Shown: positions 9,345 to 19,518 of the stretch, one piece after another
How positions within the stretch are numbered: the first letter of the stretch is position 1
Layout: each line of letters opens with the position of its first letter
The notes under the pieces: model-generated
The model's input: the letters and a program-made list of their open reading frames with translations, nothing else
The model's database searches: none
Told to the model about the DNA's origin: nothing
Made by a program: the position numbers and the translations under genes
Origin: Bacteroidales bacterium
GTDB taxonomy: Bacteria > Bacteroidota > Bacteroidia > Bacteroidales > VadinHA17
NCBI GenBank assembly: GCA_025358645.1
Contig: JANYIW010000254.1
Coordinates: 1-38,453, forward strand
Reading direction: 5' to 3'
Length of the DNA stretch: 38,453 bases

Positions 9345-10412
9345 TTATTTGCTTTCCTTATATTCCTTTAATATGGATTGAAATATTTCTTTCACAGAAG
9401 AAATTTTAGTTGCCCTGAAAGCATTTGCTCCGGCAAACGCGTATCCATTTTCAAAGTTACCTTTCAGTGCATTAATAAGTGCAATAATTATACAGTAAGG
9501 GCTTTTTGAAATATCACAGGTCTTAATGCATTTAAAAGGACATTTCTTAGGCTGTTTTTTACCTTCTCTGACTTTAGTGATAAAGTTGCTCAGAATTGCA
9601 CGTCCCGGCATACCAACCGGACTCCTTATTATTTCAATATCAGAACTTACAGCGTCAATATAAGCTTGTTTGAATGCTGCTGAGGCATCGCATTCGTTGG
9701 TAGTGACAAAACGGGTGCCCATTTGAACTCCTGAAGCCCCCAGATCGAGAATTTTGTGTATATCTTCACCGGTATAAATGCCCCCGGCAGCTATAAGTGG
9801 AATTTTTTGATCGTATTTATCTTCAAATATTTTCAATTCACTTACGATTTCCGGCACGAGCTTTTCAAGAGAATAATTATTATCGAATATCTGCTCTTCT
9901 TTAAAGCCCAGATGGCCTCCTGCCTTTGGTCCTTCTACAATAACTGCATCGGGTAGATAATTATAGTTAGTTTTCCACTTTTCACATATAATTTTTGTTG
10001 CCCTTGCTGATGAGACAATCGGGATAAGTTTTGTAGTACTATCCTTCTTTAAAAAAGAGGGCAGATCAAGAGGAAGCCCTGCTCCAGCGGTAATAAGATC
10101 AACCTTTTCTGAGATAGCTGTTTTTATCATATCCGTGAAATTAGTCATGGCAACCATGACATTGACACCGATTATACCAATAGTTTTTTCGCGTGTTTTG
10201 CGTATCTCTTCTTTAAGTCCGTATATACTTGCTTCAAGAAAATCAGAAGAAAAATCTTTGTACAAAAGTCCGAGTCCGGCACTCGATATAACTCCCACGC
10301 CACCTTCATTTGCAACTGCGGAAGCGAGTCCTGAAAGAGAAATTCCCACTCCCATCCCACCCTGAATAATTGGTACTGCTATTGCAAGATTCCCAATTCT
10401 TAGTGCCTTCAT
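9345..10412 (-). CDS. Nitronate monooxygenase-like NAD(P)H-dependent flavin oxidoreductase with C-terminal Cys cluster
   Basis: PIIQGGMGVGISLSGLASAVANEGGVGVISSAGLG, EGPKAGGHLG, PLIAAGGIYTGEDIHKILDLGASGVQMGTRFVTT. Confidence 0.9.
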   Translation of the reverse strand: MKALRIGNLAIAVPIIQGGMGVGISLSGLASAVANEGGVGVISSAGLGLLYKDFSSDFLEASIYGLKEEIRKTREKTIGIIGVNVMVAMTNFTDMIKTAISEKVDLITAGAGLPLDLPSFLKKDSTTKLIPIVSSARATKIICEKWKTNYNYLPDAVIVEGPKAGGHLGFKEEQIFDNNYSLEKLVPEIVSELKIFEDKYDQKIPLIAAGGIYTGEDIHKILDLGASGVQMGTRFVTTNECDASAAFKQAYIDAVSSDIEIIRSPVGMPGRAILSNFITKVREGKKQPKKCPFKCIKTCDISKSPYCIIIALINALKGNFENGYAFAGANAFRATKISSVKEIFQSILKEYKESK

Positions 10413-10579
10413 TTTGAATTTTTTTATTTTGCCAAAGGTAGGTTATTTAACCAATCTCACTAAGGAAAAGCGATATTTAACATTTATTAAGGTATGATGG
10501 CACAAAGACACAAAAACCCAAGAGCATAACTTGTTGTAAAAAAATCTTAACTTTAAAAAACTAATTTTAAATTAAATTT

Positions 10580-12202
10580 ATGAAAAGAGTTGTAATCGCT
10601 TCAGCATTCTGTATTTATGCTTTTCTAAATCTTTCGGCGCAGGCAGAGAAGGAGATAAAAGCTGAAATAAAGCATGTTACAGTTTTCCCCGACAGGGCCC
10701 AGGTTGATCATGAAACAACTGTAACAATCATGCCGGGAAAAAGTGTTCTCAAATTATCAGGACTCTCTCCATATATTGATGTTCAGAGCATTCAGGTAAA
10801 AGGATATGGAGATTTTACAATCCTTTCTGTAAATCAACAGAATAACTACCTTCAGAATCTCGAAGACTCCCCTGAAGTTAAAAGCATCAGGAGTCAGATT
10901 GAAACACTACAGCTAAAAATCGAAGATGAGAATGCAGCTATAAGTATCCTTAAGCAAAAAGAGGCTTTTCTTACTGCGAACAAGGCCATTCTTGTTAAGG
11001 AAACAACATTCTCTCTTGAGCAATTCAAAAATGTCATGGATCTGTATACCAATAATATGGATCAGGTCACAATGACAACATTGAAAAAAGAAAGGTTAAT
11101 AAAAGATTTCAACAAACAGATTCTCGCTCTTCAGCAACAGGTAGCCCATAAGCTTGGCAGACAGCAACTTCCTTCTGGTGAAATTCTGGTTTCTGTTGCA
11201 TCGGAAAAACAGGTTTCCGGGAAACTTACTTTCAGTTATGTGGTTGCAAATGCAGGCTGGTATCCCTCTTATGATATAAGGGTTGATGATATAAAAAATC
11301 CTGTGGCAATATTTTATAAGGCAAATGTATTTCAGAATTCAGGAGTCGAATGGAAAGATATTAAACTGAGTTTCTCAAATGCCACTCCATGGGTAGCAGG
11401 TGATATTCCTATTCTGAATCCATGGTTTGTTGATTTTTATTATCCTGTAGCAAGAATGATCCAAGGAAAGGCTGCTGGTATAAGCATGAGCCGAAGTGAG
11501 GCTCCTGCAATGATGGAAATAGCAGCCAATGACAAGAAAATGGAGGAAAAGGCGTTGGAAGCCGCCCCGGTATTGGTTCAAAAGCAGGTTGGAGAGACAA
11601 CGATCACATTCGACATTGCTGTTCCCTACACTATTCCTTCGGATGGAAAGCTTCAGACTGTAGAAATCCAGCGGCTTACTGCTCCTGCTGATTATAAGTA
11701 TGTTACTCTGCCGAAGCTATCACCACTGGCTTATCTCACCGCAAATATTACTGATTGGGCAAAATTAAGTCTCCAGAGTGGGGAGGCTACTCTGTATTTT
11801 GAAAATTCGTTCGTTGGAAAATCGACACTTAATGTAAACCAGTTAACCGATACCCTTACTATCTCACTGGGAACAGATAACAGTATTCTGGTAAAAAGGG
11901 AGAAACGAAAAGATTTCACCAGCAGGAAAGTGATTGGATCGAACAGAACCGATACCTATTCATTTTTACTTACTATTAGGAATAATAAATCAAACCCCAT
12001 TAAAATTACTCTGAACGATCAGGTTCCGGTTTCATCAAATAGCAGTATCAGCATTGACACTATTGAATTGTCGGGTGGGAAGATGAATAAGCAAACTGGT
12101 GAAATAAAGTGGGATCTTGATATAAAACCACAGGAAACCAGGCAGATAGTATTAACTTATTCTGTTAAATATCCAAAAGATAAAACTGTAATTCTTGATT
12201 GA
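10580..12202 (+). CDS. DUF4139 domain-containing protein, MuiA (mucoidy inhibitor) family
   Basis: N-terminal VTVFPDRAQVDHETTVTIMPGKSVLKLSGLSPYID, coiled coil, SYVVANAGWYPSYDIRVDDIKNPVAIFYKANVFQNSGVEWKDIKLSFSNATP, and the C-terminal beta domain. Confidence 0.87.
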   Translation: MKRVVIASAFCIYAFLNLSAQAEKEIKAEIKHVTVFPDRAQVDHETTVTIMPGKSVLKLSGLSPYIDVQSIQVKGYGDFTILSVNQQNNYLQNLEDSPEVKSIRSQIETLQLKIEDENAAISILKQKEAFLTANKAILVKETTFSLEQFKNVMDLYTNNMDQVTMTTLKKERLIKDFNKQILALQQQVAHKLGRQQLPSGEILVSVASEKQVSGKLTFSYVVANAGWYPSYDIRVDDIKNPVAIFYKANVFQNSGVEWKDIKLSFSNATPWVAGDIPILNPWFVDFYYPVARMIQGKAAGISMSRSEAPAMMEIAANDKKMEEKALEAAPVLVQKQVGETTITFDIAVPYTIPSDGKLQTVEIQRLTAPADYKYVTLPKLSPLAYLTANITDWAKLSLQSGEATLYFENSFVGKSTLNVNQLTDTLTISLGTDNSILVKREKRKDFTSRKVIGSNRTDTYSFLLTIRNNKSNPIKITLNDQVPVSSNSSISIDTIELSGGKMNKQTGEIKWDLDIKPQETRQIVLTYSVKYPKDKTVILD

Positions 12203-12214
12203 ATTATTAATTAA

Positions 12215-12595
12215 TTGTTTATGAATTTTTTGGGAAATCTTATCTGGCTGATATTTGGAGGCTTAATCATTTCGATTGAGTACTTAATTGGAAGTATTGT
12301 GCTTATGATAACCATCATCGGTATTCCTTTTGGTATACAGACACTGAAAATGGCTTCACTTTCATTGTGGCCATTCGGACGTGATACTCGTGTACAAACC
12401 AGAGCTTCCGGTTGTTTATATATTCTAATGAATATTATCTGGCTGATTTTCGGCGGTATTTGGATAGCAATCACTCACGCTATATTCGGAGCGCTTCTAT
12501 GTGTAACAATAATTGGTATTCCGTTTGGTTTACAGCATTTTAAACTTACTGCAATTGCGTTGTCGCCTTTTGGCAGGGACATTGTAAAAAAATAA
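12215..12595 (+). CDS. YccF domain-containing membrane protein
   Basis: Two tandem copies of N-[LI]-IWLIFGG...TIIGIPFG...PFGRD typical of YccF. Confidence 0.9.
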   Translation: MFMNFLGNLIWLIFGGLIISIEYLIGSIVLMITIIGIPFGIQTLKMASLSLWPFGRDTRVQTRASGCLYILMNIIWLIFGGIWIAITHAIFGALLCVTIIGIPFGLQHFKLTAIALSPFGRDIVKK

Positions 12596-12613
12596 AAGGA
12601 AGAAGATACCCGA

Positions 12614-13645
12614 ATGAAAAAATCTGAAAACAAAATAAAATCTATTGAAGAAATTGGGAAATTTGGTCTGATCAGCCATATTGCCGAAAATGTAAAAACC
12701 GGGAATAAGACCACCATTAAAGGGATTGGTGATGATTCTGCTATTATTGATTCAGGAAAGAATTTAACTCTGGTTTCAACCGATCTTCTTCTGGAAGGCA
12801 TTCATTTCAATCTGATTTATACTCCTCTTAAACATCTTGGATACAAGGCTGTTATCAGGGGAATTTCTGATATATATGCTATGAATGGAACGCCGGGACA
12901 AGTTATGATTGCTCTCGGCATCAGTTCAAAATTCAATCTTGAACAGGTTGAGGATTTTTATGAAGGAATTTCACTCGCATGTAAAAAATACCATGTCGAT
13001 CTGGTTGGAGGAGATATCACAAGTTCGCTTACTGGTATGACTATCGGAGTCACTTCTGTTGGTACAGTTGAAAAAAACAAACTTGTTAAAAGGGATGGAG
13101 CCAGGGCAAATGATCTGATTTGTGTTACCGGCGATTTCGGCGCTTCCTTTATGGGCCTTCAGCTTTTGGAAAGGGAAAGAAAGCTCTTTGTCAGAGAGAA
13201 AGTGACTCAACCCGATCTTGCAGGATTTGAATATGTTATAGGAAAGCAGCTTAAACCTGAATTTCCGGTTTCGACTTTGACTGAACTCAGGAAAGAAGAA
13301 ATCACACCCACTTCCATGATCGATGTGACCGACGGATTGGCTTCCGACCTGCTTCAGATCTGCAGATTATCAGATACCTGTTGCAGGATCTTCTACAGTA
13401 AGGTGCCAATAGATTACGAAACTTCGAGACTGGCGGAAGAATTCAATATAGATCCAATGACTCCTGCTCTAAACGGAGGTGAAGACTTTGAACTTCTTTT
13501 TACGATTCCTCTTGGGCAGGCCGGGAAGATCAAGATGATAGAGTCTGTAAAAGTGATTGGTCACATGACCTCATCGGGTTCCGGCAATTATATTGTAGGG
13601 GATGATGGTTCAGAAGTTGAGATACCGGCACAGGGATGGAAATAA
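12614..13645 (+). CDS. thiL: Thiamine-phosphate kinase
   Basis: GIGDDSAI, STDLLLEGIHF, ISDIYAMNGTPGQVMIALGIS, LVGGDITSS, MIDVTDGLASDL, NGGEDFELLFT. Confidence 0.95.
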   Translation: MKKSENKIKSIEEIGKFGLISHIAENVKTGNKTTIKGIGDDSAIIDSGKNLTLVSTDLLLEGIHFNLIYTPLKHLGYKAVIRGISDIYAMNGTPGQVMIALGISSKFNLEQVEDFYEGISLACKKYHVDLVGGDITSSLTGMTIGVTSVGTVEKNKLVKRDGARANDLICVTGDFGASFMGLQLLERERKLFVREKVTQPDLAGFEYVIGKQLKPEFPVSTLTELRKEEITPTSMIDVTDGLASDLLQICRLSDTCCRIFYSKVPIDYETSRLAEEFNIDPMTPALNGGEDFELLFTIPLGQAGKIKMIESVKVIGHMTSSGSGNYIVGDDGSEVEIPAQGWK

Positions 13646-13661
13646 TAAAAAGATTAAAGTA

Positions 13662-14435
13662 TTATCTGGCCCTGATAATTCCTCTTTCAGATTTTCTGAT
13701 AAATTCCAAAATATAATTTCTATCCTCTGAGGGTTTGAATTCAGTCTCAACATATTCCATAGCCTGCGAAATATTCATCCCTTTCTGATAAATAGCCCGG
13801 TATATTTCATGAATCTCATCAATCCTCTCCTTACCAAATCCTCTTCGGGTTAATCCGACAGAATTTAATCCGAGGAATGAGAGGGGGTCGCGGTCAGCTT
13901 TTATAAAGGGCGGAACATCTATACGGACCTTTGCACCGCCACCTACCATTACATGAGCTCCTATATGACTGAATTGGTGAACCATTGTTCCTGCACTGAG
14001 AATAGCCCAATCGTCAATATCAACTTCACCGGCCAGCGCGGTGGAATTACCTATTATAACATTGTTTTGTATTGCACAGTCGTGACCGACATGAGCATAG
14101 GCCATCAAGAGGCAATTCTTTCCGATCACGGTCTTTCCAACGGCAGCAGTGCCCCGGTTAATTGTAGCACACTCCCTCACAGTAGTGTTGTCACCAATTT
14201 CAGCAGTTGTTTCCTCTCCACGGAACTTAAGATCCTGAGGAAATCCCGCCACAACTGCAGACGGGAATATTCTGCAATTCTTCCCGATTCTGGAGCCATC
14301 CATTATCGTAGTATGGGGGCCAATCCATGTTCCTTCGCCTATAATAACATTGCCTGCTATATATGCAAATGGTTCAACAATAACATCTTTGCCGATTTTT
14401 GCTTCAGGATGTATAAAAGCTAATTTTGAGATCAT
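13662..14435 (-). CDS. lpxA: Acyl-ACP--UDP-N-acetylglucosamine O-acyltransferase
   Basis: Left-handed beta-helix hexapeptide repeats, HPEAKIG, NTTVRECATINRGTA, AYAHVGHDC, GLTRRGF. Confidence 0.95.
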   Translation of the reverse strand: MISKLAFIHPEAKIGKDVIVEPFAYIAGNVIIGEGTWIGPHTTIMDGSRIGKNCRIFPSAVVAGFPQDLKFRGEETTAEIGDNTTVRECATINRGTAAVGKTVIGKNCLLMAYAHVGHDCAIQNNVIIGNSTALAGEVDIDDWAILSAGTMVHQFSHIGAHVMVGGGAKVRIDVPPFIKADRDPLSFLGLNSVGLTRRGFGKERIDEIHEIYRAIYQKGMNISQAMEYVETEFKPSEDRNYILEFIRKSERGIIRAR

Positions 14436-14443
14436 TAAAATTT

Positions 14444-15838
14444 TTATTTGTTTTTTACTACTTGTGCAGTCATTTCTCCTTCTAAAACAAGTATGTTTCC
14501 TACAAATGCCTGACCAAACATCGTGGCTATCCCGCGTCGCATTACATCAGCAAATTCCATTTTAAGTATGACAGTATCTCCAGGAACTACTTTGTGTTTA
14601 AACTTAAGTTTGTCGATTTTAAGAAAATAAGTTGAATACTTTTCTGGTTCTTCAACCGAACTGAGTACAAGCAATCCCCCGGTTTGAGCCAGGGCTTCAA
14701 CCAGAAGTACTCCTGGCATTATTGGTTCATCTGGGAAATGACCCTGAAAGAATGATTCATTAAATGTAACATTCTTGATCCCTACAATTGAGGATTCATC
14801 AAGAGCAATTATTTTATCAACCATTAAAAAAGGGAATCTGTGAGGCAGTCTTTTTTTAATGTCTTCAATCGTAAAAACCGGAGGTTGCGTAGCGTCATAA
14901 ACAGGAATATCACGTTTTGAGAGCGCTTTTTTCATCTCCTGCCGGATGATCTTAGCGAGCCTTGTATTGGCATAATGCCCCGGACGGGTAGCAACAATTT
15001 TACCTTTAATCGGGTGACCAACCAGGGCAATATCTCCCATAATATCAAGTAGTTTATGCCGGGCCGGTTCATTCGGGTATCGTAATTCGGTATTATTAAG
15101 TATACCTGCTTTATGTGTATTTATCCCCGGGCGGTTAAAAAGTTTAGCGATCCGGTCAATTTCAGACTGTTTAACTTCCTTTTCAAGGATTACAATCGCG
15201 TTATCCAGATCACCTCCTTTTATAAGTCCCTTATTATAGAGGGACTCCAGTTCATGAAAAAACACAAATGTGCGGCTTTTGCAAATCTTCTCTTCAAAGT
15301 CATCAATTGAATCAAGGATAGAATACTGATTACCCAGGATTTTGGAGTTATAATCAATAAGAACATTCACGCTGAAATGATCGTCGGGATAAACAATAAG
15401 ATCCACACCGTGTTCTTCGTCTGAGAAGGTAATCTTCTGTTTTATAACGAAGTAATTTCTATCTTCTTTCTGATCGATAATACCTGCTTCCTTAATTGCT
15501 TCAACAAACATCCAGGCAGAGCCACCCATTATCGGGGCCTCGGGTCCGTTTAACTCTATGAGGGCATTATCGACCCTCAGTCCATGAAATGCGGCCAGAA
15601 CATGTTCAATAGTTGCCACGGAGGCATTGTTTTGAACAAGAGTCGTTCCTCTGGAAGTATCTGTAACGTGTTCAGCAAGAGCATCAATTAAAGGTTTTCC
15701 CGGAAGGTCCACTCTGCAGAATTTGTATCCATGATTTACCGGAGCTGGTTTAAATGTAATTGTTACACAATTCCCTGTATGCAGCCCATATCCGGTAAGG
15801 CTTATCTCTTTTGCGAGAGTCCTTTGTTTTTCACTCAT
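14444..15838 (-). CDS. lpxC/fabZ: Bifunctional UDP-3-O-acyl-GlcNAc deacetylase / 3-hydroxyacyl-ACP dehydratase (LpxC-FabZ fusion)
   Basis: LpxC half: SLTGYGLHTG, TIEHVLAAFHGL, LLDIMGDIALVGHPIKG. FabZ half: LPHRFPFLMVDKI, FFQGHFPDEPIMPGVLLVEALAQTGG. Confidence 0.96.
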   Translation of the reverse strand: MSEKQRTLAKEISLTGYGLHTGNCVTITFKPAPVNHGYKFCRVDLPGKPLIDALAEHVTDTSRGTTLVQNNASVATIEHVLAAFHGLRVDNALIELNGPEAPIMGGSAWMFVEAIKEAGIIDQKEDRNYFVIKQKITFSDEEHGVDLIVYPDDHFSVNVLIDYNSKILGNQYSILDSIDDFEEKICKSRTFVFFHELESLYNKGLIKGGDLDNAIVILEKEVKQSEIDRIAKLFNRPGINTHKAGILNNTELRYPNEPARHKLLDIMGDIALVGHPIKGKIVATRPGHYANTRLAKIIRQEMKKALSKRDIPVYDATQPPVFTIEDIKKRLPHRFPFLMVDKIIALDESSIVGIKNVTFNESFFQGHFPDEPIMPGVLLVEALAQTGGLLVLSSVEEPEKYSTYFLKIDKLKFKHKVVPGDTVILKMEFADVMRRGIATMFGQAFVGNILVLEGEMTAQVVKNK

Positions 15839-15884
15839 CAGTGTTAATTATTAAATTAAAATCAGGGTACAAAAAAAATAAAAA

Positions 15885-15911
15885 TATTTCGAACAATCCA
15901 GAAAATTGTTC
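15885..15911 (-). terminator. Weak hairpin plus T-rich tract between lpxD and lpxC (attenuator or terminator candidate)
   Basis: GAACAAT (15891-15897) / ATTGTTC (15905-15911). On the minus strand it is followed by GAAATATTTTTATTTTTTTT. Confidence 0.35.
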
Positions 15912-15959
15912 TTTAACTGAATTTTTTACAACCGATTCATTCACGAATGCAAAACAAAA

Positions 15960-16997
15960 CTACTTCTTTTTCAGAGACTCTATCTCTTTTTCCAGTGAAT
16001 CAATCTTTACTTTCATTTCCGGTAATTTTTTAAAAATAACTGAAGATCTGAGAAACTGTTTCAGTTCTATTGCCGGGGAACCAATGATAACCGTGTTTTC
16101 CTTTTTAACATCACCTAGAATTCCACTCTGTGCTCCTATTTTTGTACCATTTGCAATTTTTATATGACCGGAAAGGCCAACCTGTCCCCCAAACATACAA
16201 TTCCTTCCGACTTTTGTTGATCCTGATATTCCTGTCTGAGCAGCCATTACTGAATTCTCGCCCACCTCCACATTATGACCTATCTGGATAAGATTATCGA
16301 GTTTAACACCTCTACGGATTATTGTCGAGCCCATAGTAGCGCGGTCAATTGTAACATTAGCGCCTATCTCAACATGATCCTCCAGAACAACATTTCCTAA
16401 CTGGGGGATTTTCATAAATTCACTGTCGGACTGTGGAGCAAATCCGAATCCGTCACTACCGATCACCGACCCGGCATGTATGATACAACCCTCACCTACA
16501 AGACATTCGTGATAGATCTTCACCCCCGGGTTTAAAATACAATTATTCCCAATTATAGTTTTGTCTCCGATATAAACATGAGGATAGATTGAACACCCAT
16601 CGCCAATAATGCAATTCTCACCTATGTAGGCATAAGGCCCTATGAACACGTCGGATCCGATTTTTGCACTTGTTTCAATAATTGCGGTGTCATGTATTCC
16701 TTTCTTTCGTGGTCTGGACTGATCCACCATCCGGAGAAGAGATGCAAATGCCTCATAAGCATTTTCTACCTTAATGAGTGTGGCGGCAACCCTGGCAGAA
16801 GGAACAAAACTTTTATTAACAAGAACAATAGATGATTTTGTCTCATATAGATAATGCTCGTATTTAGGATTGGCAAGAAACGACAAAGCGCCACTTTGCC
16901 CCTCTTCTATTTTAGCTATTGTATTGACTTTAATATCGGGATTGCCCTCTATCTCACCTTTCAAAAACCCGGCAATTGTTTCTGCAGTAAATTCCAT
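15960..16997 (-). CDS. lpxD: UDP-3-O-(3-hydroxymyristoyl)glucosamine N-acyltransferase
   Basis: LpxD N-terminal ubiquitin-like domain, hexapeptide repeats, [64 protein letters not shown]. Confidence 0.95.
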   Translation of the reverse strand: MEFTAETIAGFLKGEIEGNPDIKVNTIAKIEEGQSGALSFLANPKYEHYLYETKSSIVLVNKSFVPSARVAATLIKVENAYEAFASLLRMVDQSRPRKKGIHDTAIIETSAKIGSDVFIGPYAYIGENCIIGDGCSIYPHVYIGDKTIIGNNCILNPGVKIYHECLVGEGCIIHAGSVIGSDGFGFAPQSDSEFMKIPQLGNVVLEDHVEIGANVTIDRATMGSTIIRRGVKLDNLIQIGHNVEVGENSVMAAQTGISGSTKVGRNCMFGGQVGLSGHIKIANGTKIGAQSGILGDVKKENTVIIGSPAIELKQFLRSSVIFKKLPEMKVKIDSLEKEIESLKKK

Positions 16998-17012
16998 AAC
17001 AGTAATATTTTA

Positions 17013-18338
17013 TTATCGACATTCTTTTGGATAACACAGGAAGTATTTAGTTATTCTCGCTGAGAGGAACCGGTGGTCAAACATATCTGAAACATTTGAT
17101 ATGTCAGCAGTTTTCCCACTTTTAAGCAGTATTTTAACAACAGGAGCATCAGGTGTATAAGTCAGGTTTGAAATGCTATCTGTAAAAACATAATACTCTT
17201 CCAAACCAGAAATCAGATTCAGTATATTCTTTGCCTTGTCGCTAAGGTCGCGTACTCTTTTCAAAGGGAAAGGGTCATTCTGCAGTTCGACGGCGAAAAG
17301 ATCCCTCCGTAACAATCTGCCGGACAAATCTGAAAGTACCTTATCGGAATGGTCAGTCCAGTATTTGGCACAGACCATTATATCCGAATCATCGAGTCTT
17401 GTAAAATTTGCGGCAATCAGTCCCGGAGTAAATTTTCCATCATCTGTTAAATCGGAATGAGTGATATTATTGTATAGAAAAAACCTGAGTGCAGGGGTTG
17501 TATATAAGTCATTCCCTTCATTGGCAATTTCTTTTGCTCTTTTTAGTATTTTCACCAGGAGACTTTCGGCAGAAAGGACCGTTTTATGCATATAAACCTG
17601 CCAGTACATGAGCCGGCGGGCAATAAGAAATTTTTCAAGTGAATAGATCCCCTTTTCATCTACAACCAGACTATCGTCAACAACATTCAGCATTCTTATT
17701 ATCCTGTCTGATCCAACTGATCCTTCAATTACGCCGGTAAAAAAACTATCTCTTCGCAGATAATCAAGTCTGTCCATATCCATCTGACCGGAAATCAGCT
17801 CATGCAAAAATTTCCTGGAGTACTTGTCTGTGAAGATTTCAATGGTAAGATCGAGATTACCGTTGAATTTTTCATTCAGTTTTCTCATCAGCAGAAGAGA
17901 AATATCTTCATGTGTAATGCCGCTGATTATTGAATTTTCAAGTGCATGCGAAAATGGACCATGACCGGCATCATGCAGAAGTATAGCTATAAGAGTGGCT
18001 TCTTCTTCAACAGGTGAGATCATTACTCCCTTGCTTCTGAGGGTAGCGATAGCCATATTCATCAGATGCAATGCACCAAGTCCATGCTGAAATCTGCTAT
18101 GGTTTGCGCCAGGATAAACAAAACTTGTTAACCCCAACTGTTTTATATTCCGTAATCTCTGGAACCAGGGATGCTCAATAAGGTCAAAAACAAAATCGCC
18201 CGGGATGCTTATAAACCCATAAACAGGGTCATTAATTATTTTTCTCTTATTTGTCAGATAGACCACCTGGAAAATTTTATCTACAAAAATAGGAATAAGT
18301 TTTAGAATGCAATAATCCGGAAGCTTTAACCGGCACAC
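17013..18338 (-). CDS. HD domain-containing phosphohydrolase
   Basis: DPVYGFISIPGDFVFDLIEHPWFQRLRNIKQLGLTSFVYPGANHSRFQHGLGALHLM, LLHDAGHGPFSHALE, GQMDMDRLDYLRRDSFFTG. The first ~27 aa are poor sequence and the true start may be an internal GTG near TNKRKIINDP. Confidence 0.9.
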   Translation of the reverse strand: MCRLKLPDYCILKLIPIFVDKIFQVVYLTNKRKIINDPVYGFISIPGDFVFDLIEHPWFQRLRNIKQLGLTSFVYPGANHSRFQHGLGALHLMNMAIATLRSKGVMISPVEEEATLIAILLHDAGHGPFSHALENSIISGITHEDISLLLMRKLNEKFNGNLDLTIEIFTDKYSRKFLHELISGQMDMDRLDYLRRDSFFTGVIEGSVGSDRIIRMLNVVDDSLVVDEKGIYSLEKFLIARRLMYWQVYMHKTVLSAESLLVKILKRAKEIANEGNDLYTTPALRFFLYNNITHSDLTDDGKFTPGLIAANFTRLDDSDIMVCAKYWTDHSDKVLSDLSGRLLRRDLFAVELQNDPFPLKRVRDLSDKAKNILNLISGLEEYYVFTDSISNLTYTPDAPVVKILLKSGKTADISNVSDMFDHRFLSARITKYFLCYPKECR

Positions 18339-18371
18339 AAGTCCAATTTTAAATAAGTTTCAACCTCCCAT

Positions 18372-19340
18372 TCAGGAGGATAAGGGACTTTCAAATGGAT
18401 TTTCCTTATTAAAGTCAGGCATGTAATTAAGATTACTATCCATTTCCTGAATCCATCCATTTCTGAAACCCAGAGCTTCCATTGTCTCAACTACGGACTC
18501 ATATTCTGCTTTGCAGAGATTGCGGTTAAGTATCGGATGTTGTTTCACCTGTGATGTAGGATGGTATTGAGACATGAGTGAAAGATGAACACCAGGTGAC
18601 AACTCTTCAGCAATTGAAAATAAAACTTTTTTACTCTCTTCATCATGACCCGGTAAGACAAGATGTCTGACCAGCAGTCCGTTTTCTGCCCTGTTATTTT
18701 CATCAATTGCAAGCGTTGATCCCTTCTGATAATACATCTCTTTAATAGCTCTAAGCGCTATTTCCGGATAATCGGAAGCATCTGAATACCCTGATGCAAT
18801 CTCCTTAGTAACATATTTATAATCCGGAAGGTACACATCAATTAATCCCGACAGGCTTTGGATGGTTTCCAGTTTATCATAACTATTTGTATTGTATACT
18901 GTTATTGGTTTGTAGCCTCGCGAATTCAAACCTTTAATTATTGCTTTTACCTGTGGTACTACATGGGAAGGAGATACAAAACCAATTGCAGATATGCCTC
19001 CTGAAAGTATGCTGACTATCTTATCAAGAACCTCCTCCAGATCTGTTCCGGCATTTCCGGCAACTGATCCACACTGACTTATTTCATGATTCTGACAATA
19101 AAGACAATGAAGATTGCATCCGGTAAAAAATATGTTACAAATACCATCCGATCCGCTTATGACGGGCTCCTCTCCTCTGTGAATACAGACCGAAGCAATG
19201 TTCAAGCCTGCATCCGTTCCGCAGTAGCCTGATCCGCCTTCGAACCTGTTTATTCCACACTCCCTCGGACATAAGGTACAATTCTCAAGAATTAACCTGT
19301 CATTATTGTCATATATATCTGCCTGTTTCACAGTGTTCAC
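18372..19340 (-). CDS. Radical SAM protein, pyruvate-formate-lyase-activating-enzyme-like
   Basis: GCNLHCLYCQN (CX3CX2C), upstream CTLCPRECGINR...GYCG Cys cluster, GFVSPSHVVPQ. Confidence 0.9.
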   Translation of the reverse strand: MNTVKQADIYDNNDRLILENCTLCPRECGINRFEGGSGYCGTDAGLNIASVCIHRGEEPVISGSDGICNIFFTGCNLHCLYCQNHEISQCGSVAGNAGTDLEEVLDKIVSILSGGISAIGFVSPSHVVPQVKAIIKGLNSRGYKPITVYNTNSYDKLETIQSLSGLIDVYLPDYKYVTKEIASGYSDASDYPEIALRAIKEMYYQKGSTLAIDENNRAENGLLVRHLVLPGHDEESKKVLFSIAEELSPGVHLSLMSQYHPTSQVKQHPILNRNLCKAEYESVVETMEALGFRNGWIQEMDSNLNYMPDFNKENPFESPLSS

Positions 19341-19461
19341 TGAAATGTATTAATCTGTTCCCTGTTAGTTTTAAGTGATTTGCAAAGATCTAAATGTTTC
19401 CTGATTTTCAAGCTACGTATTTGAACCACAAGCATAATACTTCAATATTAATACTGAATAT

Positions 19462-19492
19462 TTTGGTGATTTAATATAAATATGTACCTTTG
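19462..19492 (+). promoter_or_regulatory. Bacteroidetes-type promoter of rimP-nusA-infB
   Basis: TTTG (19462-19465), 19 nt, TACCTTTG (19485-19492). Confidence 0.6.
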
Positions 19493-19518
19493 TCAGCGAA
19501 TTGAGGAGAATTTGACCT

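Noticed and set aside
13953-14423. 156-aa plus-strand ORF
   Set aside because: Antisense to lpxA, Cys/Ser-rich shadow translation, no promoter or family motif.
15811-16167. 118-aa plus-strand ORF across the lpxC-lpxD gap
   Set aside because: Overlaps both lpx genes antisense, low-complexity Phe/Ser-rich translation; the gap itself looks regulatory.
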